Source: Earliella scabrosa (Eukaryota; Basidiomycota; Agaricomycetes; Polyporales; Polyporaceae). Taken from it: a stretch of DNA of 64,000 nt. Both the position numbers and the translations under genes were made by a program. This document shows positions 55,566 through 64,000 of this stretch, one piece after another (positions within the stretch are counted from its first letter, which is position 1; the number at the start of each line of letters is the position of its first letter). The notes beneath the pieces are model-generated. The model was given only the letters and a program-made list of their open reading frames with translations, did not search any database and had not been told where the DNA came from. The stretch covers positions 1,364,001 to 1,428,000 of the forward strand of contig JABYQQ010000013.1 in the NCBI GenBank assembly GCA_022605405.1, given 5' to 3'.

Positions 55566-58500
55566 TCAGAAGAGACCGACAACCCGGCCGGTCTCGGGGT
55601 CGAGGCCGACCTCCCAGAAACCGGGACGGGTGCCGAGTCCAGGCATCGTCTGCATATCGCCGAGGATGGGGTACAGGAAGCCCGCGCCCGCAGAGAGTCG
55701 CACAGCACGGATGGGGATGGTGAAACCTGCAAGAGACAGTCCATGAGTACCAGAACGCACATACTGTCCGCCGCATAGACTGACCGGATGGGACGTTCTT
55801 GAGCTTGGGGTCATGCGAGAACGAGTACTGCGTCTTGGCCATGCAGACTGACGAACCAATCAGCCACCAATGGCCATTGATGATGCACTGATTAAACTCA
55901 CTAGGAAGGTTGCCGTAGCCCTGGCGAGTGTACGTCTCGACCTGCTTTTGCGCAAGCTCGCTGAGCTCAATGCCGTCCGCGCCGTAGATCTCCTTCGAGA
56001 TGATCTCAATCTTCTTTTCGATAGGGAGCTCAAGGTCGTACAAGAACTTGAAGTTCGACTCTCCCTCGCAGACGCTGATCACAGCCTCGGCGAGAGCGCG
56101 GGCACCTGCACCACCCTCGGCCCAGTGGTTGCTAATCACAGCAGCATCTGCGCCAGCAGCAAGAGCCTGCTCCCTAACGAGCTGGAGCTCCGCCTCGGTG
56201 TCGGACCTGGTCTCGCGGTTCAAGTATACATCATGAGCTATGACCCAGTGAACTCACGAGAAGCGGTTGATGGCCACGACGACCTTGACGCCAAACTTGC
56301 GCGCGTTCTGGATGTGCTTCGCCAGGTTCTTGCAGCCCTCCTTGAGAGTCACGAGGTCTTCCTTGGTGTACGTCTCGTGCAGGGGCTTGCCTGGCGTCAC
56401 GTCGGGTCCACCGCCGTGCATCTTCAGGGCACGAGTGGTGGCGACAATGACGGTACCGTCGGGCTTGAGACCACTGACGCGGCACTTGATGTTGCAGAAC
56501 TTCTCCATGCCCATGTCCGCACCAAAGCCACCCTCCGTGAGCACGTAACCAATGCGGTCCGAGGAGTCGCCCTCTTCGGTACCGGCGAGCTTCAGCGCAA
56601 CGCGGTCGGCAAGGATGGAAGAGTTGCCGTGAGCGATGTTCGCGAAAGGACCGGCATGGACGAATACAGGCGTGCCCTGCATAGCCAAAGAATGAGCCCG
56701 AATGCATGGATATGAATATGGACTCCACATACCTCAAGAGTCTGCATGAGGTTGGGCTTGATTGCGTCCTTCATGAGAACAGCAAGAGCACCTCCAACAC
56801 CGATGTCGTCCGCAGTGATCGCCTCGCCGCGCTTGCTGGTAGCGACAACCATGGCACCCAACCGCTCGCGCATGTCCGCGAGGTCCGTGGTCAACGCCAG
56901 GACAGCCATACACTCACTCGCGACGGAGATGTCGAAGCCAGTGACACGCGTGTGACCCTGCTCCGTCGGGTTCTGTCCAATGGTGATCTTCCGGAGGTGA
57001 CGGTCGTTCACGTCAATGACACGATTCCAGGTGATCGTCTCGGGGTCAATGTCAAGGCGAGCGAAGCGGTTGATCTCCTCAGGGGTGAGATCATCAGGGT
57101 TGGTCTTGTCGATACCGAGCTTCTTGAGACGCTTCAGCATGAGGGGTGCGAACTCGCGCTTGCCTTTCTTCGCGGGGACGAGTCGACTGTACAGGGCCTA
57201 CGAATGCTCATCAACAATCATATGGCTAGTACACCGGAAGGAAGCGAACCTTGTCGGACTGAGTTGCCTCATGGAACATGCGCGCGTCAAGAGCAGCAGC
57301 TGTATGCTAAATGAGCGCTTTCACAAGGGACGGATCTCAATCAGTACTAACCAAGCAGGTTGTTTGCAGCAGTGACGGCATGAATATCACCAGTCAGGTG
57401 CAAGTTGAACTAATCTCCAAGTCAGTGACGAGCTTTCGAACATCCCGACGGTGATAACCTACCTCGTCCATCGGGATGACTTGGCTGTAGCCTCCGCCCG
57501 CGGCACCTCCCTTGATACCGAACGTGGGGCCCTGGCTGGGTTGACGCACGCAAGCAAAGGCGGGACGACTTAGGTGTGCACCAAGGGCCTGCGCGAGACC
57601 GATAGTAGTGGTAGACTTGCCCTCACCGAGAGGCGTAGGCGTGATGCTGGAAGCCCATATGAGGTGGAAAAATCTCATACCGAACATAGGAAACGCACCC
57701 AGAGATGACAATGTACTTCCCGTCCTTGCGATGTGCGAGACGTTCAAGGATGCTAAGCTCCACCTTCGCCTTGTACTTGCCATAGCTTTCGAGTTCGTCT
57801 GGGTGGATACCGATCTCGTAGGCTAGTTGCGCAACCGGCTTCGGCGTCTGCGCCATCGCAATCTCAATGTCGCTAGGAACCTTCTCCAAGATGTTGAGCT
57901 TGAGTGGCTTGAGACGAAGCGAGCGTGCTTGCTCCCAGAGCCGTTCTGCTGCCTTGAGCGTGTTTGACATGAGCATCGCGACAGTCATGGGACCGACGCC
58001 TCCCGGTACAGGAGTGATGTGGGAGGCGACTCCCGAAGCAGACTCAAAGTCGACATCACCAACCAACCGTTGGCCAGACTTCTTCGTCGCATCTGCGCAT
58101 GCAGGTATAGGCGTCATTTTTCGGAAGAAGACAGATTGAGCTTTTACCTGGGATATAGTTCGTTCCGACATCGATAACGACAGCACCTGACTTGAGCCAA
58201 GAGCCTTGCACGAACTGGGGCTTTCCGATGGCAGAAACCACGATGTCCGCGTCCTTGACCTAACGTGCGAATGGTCGGTCACTGACCAGTCAGATTCAAC
58301 AAGAAGCTCGTACAATCTCGGGCAGGTTCTGTGTCCTGCTGTGGCATTGAGTGACGGTGGCGTCCCGGTGCCTGAGCATGGCGGCGACAGGGCTACCGAC
58401 GATGTCGCTGCGACCGAGGACTACCGCGCGCGACCCCACAAGAGATACCCCGGTTGACTCGAGGAGACGAATGACACCGGTGGGCGTGCATGGCGTGTAC

Positions 58501-59230
58501 AGAGGATCCGAAGCACGGGAAGAAAGGTGACCGATGTTGTACGCGTGGAAACTGTGTGTACGGTACCACTAGTCAGTGAATTGTTCCACGGTTAGGGGTC
58601 GCGTATACCAACGACCGCAAACGCCGCAGAGTGGCAGGATTCACGAGTGCGGGAGCCCGATAGCGAGCGACGTGGCTGCCTCGCAGAGCGGGTTTCTGAG
58701 GGGAGATAGAGCACGTACCCGTCGACGTCCTTCTCAGGACTGACCGCCTCAGTGACGGTGCGCTCGCCTTCCGCGCCAACATGAGGACCAAGGGGAAGCT
58801 GAACAAGAATGCCGCTGACGGTCTCATCGTCGTTGAGCTTCTTCACGATATCTACAATGTCGGAGACCTCCGCCTCCTCGGGGACCTGGACGTGCTTGAA
58901 CGCGATGCCGACCTCCTCCGCAGCCTTCGCTTTCATGCGCACATACACGGCCGAGTCCGGACGCGCGCCGGCCTGGATAATGGCAAGCTGAGGCTTGAAC
59001 CGGGGAAACTGGGACTGCAAGGACTTGATCTTGCCCGCGACCTCGTCGCGAATAGATCTGTGGGGATCGCGTGCAACGAGCGTCAGCATGTACAGCAGAG
59101 GGAGGCAAACGAGGACGCACTTCGCGATTGCGGTACCATCGATGATCTTTGCACTGGAGGACATGGTCCGTAGGTGGTGGAGGGGTGAGAGGAGCGGGCG
59201 ATATCCTGAAGCGTGCAGGAATCGCCGCAT
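55566..59230 (-). CDS. MIS1/ADE3: C1-tetrahydrofolate synthase (trifunctional; dehydrogenase/cyclohydrolase/formyl-THF synthetase)
   Basis: Predicted 965 residues in 13 exons, all in phase: 59121-59230, 58719-59057, 58314-58551, 58148-58259, 57699-58092, 57463-57646, 57352-57409, 57250-57299, 56733-57197, 56258-56676, 55902-56206, 55785-55847 and 55566-55726. The N-terminal third is the dehydrogenase/cyclohydrolase ([52 protein letters not shown]). The rest is formate-THF ligase ([49 protein letters not shown]). It supplies one-carbon units for purines, thymidylate and methionine. The first 22 residues ([22 protein letters not shown]) look like a mitochondrial presequence, and a second in-frame ATG starts the cytosolic-type [10 protein letters not shown]. 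One gene may therefore make both forms. Confidence 0.95.
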
Positions 59231-59603
59231 CTCGAATTCCCTTTAGAGGCAGGCAGGGGAACGCGTAGCGCGCTGTTTGCTCGCGCCTGACCTGGCTCGT
59301 GTTTTCTCGCGGATCGTGCGCGCGGGGGAGTTTTCACAGCGCAGGACCGGGGCTCGTCGCGTCGTGTGTGTGCAAGGTGGTGGTCGCTGGGAGAGAGCCC
59401 ATAAGCGCAGACGGTCGAGTCAGGACCACGAAACGAAGCTCGCGAGCCTCGAATACACCGAGCTCGCGCCAGCGTTGTCCCTTCACGTGACCGATCTCCC
59501 CCAAATTTTGCGGAAGAGCTGCCAGCGGCTTCACCCAGCGTCTTGCTCACCTCCGTCATCCGTCGACCGTCTACGCCCGACCTCCCCTCTCTACCTCACC
59601 GTC
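59231..59603. promoter_or_regulatory. Divergent promoter between C1-THF synthase and mitochondrial GrpE
   Basis: About 370 bp between the start codons of two genes with mitochondrial products. No TATA box was seen; the region is GC-rich. Confidence 0.4.
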
Positions 59604-60452
59604 ATGTTCAACGCCCAGGCAGCCTCAGCCTTCCGCTCGTGCACCGCCGCGCTCTCCTCGCGCACCCTCGCGCGTTCTTCAGTGAACGTTGCGAGGCGGA
59701 GAGCTGCCTTCGCCATGAGCTCACGTCATTACTCAGACAAGGCGCCGTCTCCGGAGGATCCAAAGCCAGCGGAGGAGAGCGAGAAGGACGAAGTTGAGGT
59801 GTCTCCGGAGACAACACTGCTTCACAAGCTCAAGGCGGAAGAGGCAAAAGTTGCCGACTGTATGGTGAGTAACAGCTCTGACCTGCCAGGCAATGCACCG
59901 CGTGCGCATTCGCCAAGGTCTATTGGACCACGACAGCAATGTGCTAACTCGATCTCTTTGCAGAGCCGGTTACGGTACCTCCAGGCCGACTTCCTGAATC
60001 TCCAGCGCAACGCCGCGAGAGAGAAGGAGCAGGCGCGTGACTACGCAATCTCGCGCTTCGCCAGCGACCTCCTCGAGACCGTCGACGTCCTCTCCATGGC
60101 CCTCAAGTCCGTCCCAAAATCCTTCACCACCCCTCCTCCAGAATCCTCTGACGCCTCCTCGTCATCCGACGCCCCTGTCGAAAAGACCGCAGACGTGCAC
60201 CTACGAGAGCTATACGAGGGCGTCGAGGCGACCCAGCGGTTACTCCTCCACACACTCTTCAAGCACCACGTCAAACCCTTTGACCCTACGGGCGAGAAGT
60301 TTGACCCCAACCGGCATGAGGCTCTCTACCAGGCCCCCATACCTGGAAAGGAGCCCGGTACCGTGTTGGAGTGCCAGAAGACCGGGTTCATGATCAAGGA
60401 CCGTGTCCTTCGTGCTGCACAAGTCGGCGTCGTCCAGGACACGTCCTCATGA
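59604..60452 (+). CDS. MGE1: Mitochondrial GrpE nucleotide-exchange factor
   Basis: Predicted 249 residues from exons 59604-59864 and 59964-60452. It promotes ADP release from mitochondrial HSP70 in the matrix during import and folding. The N-terminus is an Arg/Ser/Ala-rich presequence (SSRTLARSSVNVARRRAAF). The GrpE body has the long helix (RYLQADFLNLQRNAAREKEQ), ARDYAISRFASDLLETVDVL, and the beta-domain (KFDPNRHEALYQ; VLECQKTGFMIKDRVLRAAQ). The ATG at 59604 was chosen because it begins the presequence; upstream in-frame codons extend the frame but have no matching family sequence. An acidic Ser/Pro linker of about 20 residues inside the core is a fungal extra. Confidence 0.95.
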   Translation: MFNAQAASAFRSCTAALSSRTLARSSVNVARRRAAFAMSSRHYSDKAPSPEDPKPAEESEKDEVEVSPETTLLHKLKAEEAKVADCMVSNSSDLPGNAPRAHSPRSIGPRQQCANSISLQSRLRYLQADFLNLQRNAAREKEQARDYAISRFASDLLETVDVLSMALKSVPKSFTTPPPESSDASSSSDAPVEKTADVHLRELYEGVEATQRLLLHTLFKHHVKPFDPTGEKFDPNRHEALYQAPIPGKEPGTVLECQKTGFMIKDRVLRAAQVGVVQDTSS

Positions 60453-60565
60453 TCAGCCGGGACGGTTAGGAGCGAGGGGTGTTCACAGGCTCGCCCGTCG
60501 CGAGACGGACGGTAGTGTTGTAGACCAGAGTGGTAGACTTTTACGATAGTATTCACGCCCGCTAA

Positions 60566-61544
60566 TCAACGAATCTCTACTCCAAACTTGTCCTTCAGGT
60601 TACTGATCACCTCGGCGTGGACAGCGTTCGCCTCGTCATTGGACAATGACCTGTTGGACACGTTTAGCATACAGTCAGGTTGTGTTGTATCGCTGAGCCC
60701 ATACCTATCCATGGAACAGTAATTGATACGATAGCATTTACTGCTCCGGTTTGTTTTGGGGTGAGTGAACGAGTCGATCTAAATTGCCCTTCAGGTTCAT
60801 TCAAGCCCGTTGATGGAATGAGCAACACTCACCAGCACGACATCTTGTACCAGGTCGCCAACGGTGTCACGGACAAGGTCACAGAAGTCGTTGTCGTGCA
60901 GACCAGTGTCCGGTAGCCAGAAGCTGACGTCTTTGTAGCAAGCAGGGTATTTTGAGTAGGGCTTGAATGTGTTGATCTCTCCCGCGGTGAACTGAGAGAG
61001 GAAGCGGGGGTCTTGGGACCAGAATAGCCGGATGTCAGGTATCGAGAACAAGATCATAGCAATACGCTCCAGCCCCAGACCGAATGCCCAGCTGATACTG
61101 TCGTGGACCCCTGCAAGAGAGGTTAACAACATGACACGCATACAGTAGCAACGCATACGCACTGGCAGTGTCCAACGTCCTCTGCTGCACGACTCCGCAT
61201 CCGAGGATTTCCAGCCACTTCCCGCGGAAGAACACCTCGACTTCATAGCTTGGCGTCGTGAATGGGAAGTACGCCTCTATCCAGCGCACTCGCAGCGGCT
61301 CGCCCTCGTTGACCCCCGCTCTGTTCCCGAACAGCGTCAGCATGAGGCTGTTCAGTGACAGCTTCAAGTTCAGCGCGACGAGCTCCGCCAGCACCGGGTC
61401 GTGCACGTCCTGGCGTGGGTTCGAGGGGGTGATATGGGGCACATCCTCGATGATGATGTTCGAGCGCGCCAGATGGTGTGCGAGCCGTGCGTTGTCGTCC
61501 TCGAGCTCCGCGCGCGCGGACGCGTCGTTGGAAAAGACGCGTGC

Positions 61545-61577
<33 letters not shown>

Positions 61578-62039
61578 CGCGTCGATCTCGTCGCGCCGGT
61601 AGACGTCTGCTGAGAGCAGCCATTGCCTTTCGCCGCGCGCGAAGGTCTCGACTTCGTGTGCGGAGGTGTGCGTGCGAAGCATGAGGTCCTTGTTGATGTA
61701 GTAGCTGTCCGTCACGGCGCGTCCTGGGTGGTCTGGAGGAAAGCCGAGGTCGTCGAAGTTCTGCGCGGGTGTTACCACAGGTGGAAGACCAACCATGATG
61801 TTGAAGTTGTGGAAATGGGAGGAGATGAGGTTTTGGAGGATGCCCAACGGGTGGGTCGGGTTCATGTAGAGGTTACGTCCGACCTTGTCGATGATGGCAG
61901 AGGTGATGTTTGTAGTTGAGTCGGCAGGATACTGTTGGCCAAGAAGGCTGACGGGTGGACGAGTCGAGTAGCATCGCCGCGACTGAATGGTACGGAAGAG
62001 ATATCGAGACAAGCGTGTTCGCGAGAGGCCTGCAGTCAT
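60566..62039 (-). CDS. MSF1: Mitochondrial phenylalanyl-tRNA synthetase
   Basis: Predicted 437 residues from exons 61163-62039, 60833-61110, 60705-60778 and 60566-60650. It charges mitochondrial tRNA-Phe as a monomer. The N-terminus is a presequence (SRTRLSRYLFRTIQSRRCYS). Class II motifs: HPLGILQNLI, FDDLGFPPDHPGRAVTDSYY, LLSADVYRRDEIDASHYPVF (motif 2), and GLGLERIAMILFSIPDIRLF (motif 3). The C-terminal FDX-ACB anticodon-binding domain spans exons 2-4: ACYKDVSFWLP, IDSFTHPKTNRSSKCYRINY, and the end VHAEVISNLKDKFGVEIR. The two short last exons were found by looking for that domain's missing residues. The 3' end lies 113 bp from that of MGE1, convergent. Confidence 0.94.
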
Positions 62040-62248
62040 CGTGCACCGTACAGCAAGTCGAGTGCAAAGGCGCCCGTGACCGTGCTTTCGGTGGCTCGGA
62101 CCGCTCGAGATTGCGGGCCGGCGCGAACTCCTGACTCGAAGACGAAGTTTGAACTCTACGACATTGACAGTGTACAACGGATTCGGGTCCGTGATTGATA
62201 GCATGCTAGTACAGTGCGACAGCAAAGATGCAAGAGAAGAATCTAAGT

Positions 62249-63910
62249 CTAGGTGTACTTCACGCGTAGAGACAGATTAAAGGGAAGAGTCGTAGCCGTG
62301 ACTGTGATCTCCCCGCCGTCTGGGACCAACTCTGACACCTTCTTCTCAAGGTTCGGACGGGTTGCTTGCTCGAGCTGCGGTGGTGCCTGGAAGTAGATCT
62401 GCTTGTCCGGCGTGGACAACGATGGCCTCTTCACTTGGCTGGAGAGCGCAGTCAGTGATAGCACTACAAGCTCGGATGCTATCCACTTACATGTCTTGCC
62501 TTTCGACAAGCATCTCAATCAACCGCTCCACTGTCCACTCCTTGCTAATCGAGATGTCGAGGGATTCACCGCCACATACGGGACAGTCCTGACGCTTCTC
62601 GTGCTCGAAGGTGTACGAGTAGACACTGTCAGTCCCGATGAGCATGAAGTAGTTGTTCAAGAAGGCGGCAGAGCTCGTCGCGATCTTGAAGGCTTCGTTA
62701 CAACACGAGGCTAGGTAGCATTCGTCAGCCGTACTCCTGATGGTTATTGCATAGTAGGACATACCAGCGATGATTGCGTTCGTTGACGCAATAGCGGGAA
62801 TGATGTTCTTGACTACGCCTTGCGTTAGCGAATATGTGACACCTTCAATCTTGAACTCCTTGGCACGAGCAAGGGCAACCTGATACAACCAGGTGATGTG
62901 CTCCGGATTGTCAGTGTCCATCTTCTTCTCTGTGGGAACAAGTAAGTGGATGTCCCTCTGACTCGCTGAAGGAGACATACCACCATGGACGCGGGGCCAT
63001 TCTAGTACTGATGCCCACTCTATACAGTGCTCAGGGAGACGAGGGGTGTTCGCAATGGTACAGATCGGGAACGCGGTCGGTTTGTTGAGCATGTCTAGGG
63101 AGCACTCATAGCAAGACGTAACGGTGGGTAGGATCACGCGAGCCTGCCCCTTGAAGCCTGCATACTATGAGTGTCTGAAGGACCTAGCATACATAGAGGT
63201 TATCACCTTCCGTTCCACCATCGATGAGGGGTTTCAGGCTTTCCGGGTTCTCTGGATCTACCATGTTGACTAGAGTAGCGTTGATCCACCGTCGCGCCTC
63301 AACAGAGTCAAGACCACAGATGATGAGGTTGAACTGCATGTAGTAGTCCTCATCCTTGTCCTGAATCTTGCCGAAATACCTATGTTGGAGTTGATTGACA
63401 CATACAGCCATCCAAACAGGGAGTACATACGGTGTAACCTTCACGCCTGGTACGCGGTTCATGATGAACTCGGCCGCCACAATGGCCTTGGAATTACCAA
63501 CGTCCTTCGGGCTGGTTGCGTATTGGAGCATGCAGGACTGAATAGTTCGGATGACTCACCGGAAGAGGAATTGGCGGTTGAGGTTGCTTATGTCGATCGT
63601 GTCCATGTCTATAACGTGAATATCCTTGAAACCGGATAGAGCCAGGTTGGCTAGGATCTCGCATCCCAGACCACCGGCTCCGATGACTAGAATCTTGCAC
63701 TGTTCCCTCAAAAACTTCTTGACCTAACATACAGAGCCGTGTCTAGATCTATACGCGTTGAGTACAGTGTATGAAGCGCACCTCATCTCCCGCAGAGAAG
63801 GATGGGTCCGTCCTAGGACCTGGTTTGTCGAGGATCTGGTCGACATGGTGGTAGCGACCCTCCCAATCGCTTGACGACGCGTTTCCGTTGACTACAACGG
63901 CGGCGGCCAT
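62249..63910 (-). CDS. UBA3: NEDD8-activating enzyme E1 catalytic subunit UBA3
   Basis: UBA3 adenylates NEDD8/Rub1 and holds it on its catalytic cysteine, with ULA1 as partner, for cullin neddylation. The gene has about nine exons, starting at ATG 63910 ([18 protein letters not shown]). Features: nucleotide-binding [70 protein letters not shown], paired zinc cysteines [10 protein letters not shown] and later CPVCGG, and the catalytic-cysteine loop [19 protein letters not shown]. The C-terminal ubiquitin-fold ends NLSLRVKYT at 62249. The join CG+C at the third exon gives FRPKDVG, matching the family. Exact borders of the later exons were not all computed. Confidence 0.93.
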
Positions 63911-64000
63911 GATCAGACTCGATTGCGGGTGATGGGTGGCTTCAGGGAGCGTATGGGGAAGAAGGGCGAACAGCCTCAAGGTGAGGACGCGTTGTGGCCG

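Overview
This is a window of fungal nuclear DNA, most likely from a mushroom-forming basidiomycete (Agaricomycetes). The evidence is gene density (about one gene per 2 kb on both strands), many short introns of about 50-65 bp with GT(A/G)(A/C)G(T/C) donors, GC-rich coding sequence, and gene families typical of these fungi (SOG2/RAM, PEP7, NUR1, PNGase A, PMP3 fusions). Gene models were built by hand by joining reading frames across splice sites. For most genes the exon phases were checked arithmetically; exact ends may still be off by a base or two.

Layout. 0-14 kb: partial twinfilin (-), a FYVE/Rab-binding PEP7/VAC1 protein (+), the RAM scaffold SOG2 (-), the SPB4 helicase (+) and a CCCH zinc-finger/coiled-coil protein (+). 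14-17.7 kb: an intron-containing tRNA-Ile(UAU), a stand-alone ABC ATPase, and the first of three class II aldolase/adducin-like (mug14-like) genes. 18-22.6 kb: TOM40 (-) and cytosolic HSP70 (+), divergent. 22.9-33.7 kb: a lineage-specific duplicated block of two tandem PhoD-type secreted phosphatases and two more aldolase-like genes, all on minus. 34-39.8 kb: a SWIM/RING protein, a cis-prenyltransferase and a second CCCH/coiled-coil protein related to the first. 40-49.1 kb: an unknown membrane coiled-coil protein, NUR1, fructose-1,6-bisphosphatase and a C2H2 transcription factor. 51-64 kb: a PMP3/RCI fusion, PNGase A, C1-tetrahydrofolate synthase, mitochondrial GrpE, mitochondrial PheRS and the NEDD8 E1 subunit UBA3.

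The most unusual signal is in the two PhoD paralogs. Both appear to have the same 23-exon structure in about 3.1 kb, with extremely small exons: two of 8 nt, one of 3 nt, and one that can only be read as a single nucleotide (G at 24598 and at 28327). That G is needed to keep the catalytic WDDHE motif in frame, and it sits between two canonical introns in both copies. The aldolase-like genes also share a 15-nt microexon, and two of them carry about 400 bp of homologous upstream DNA in inverted orientation.

Several genes relate to mitochondria (TOM40, GrpE, C1-THF synthase, mitochondrial PheRS). No transposon, virus, CRISPR array or prokaryotic element was seen.
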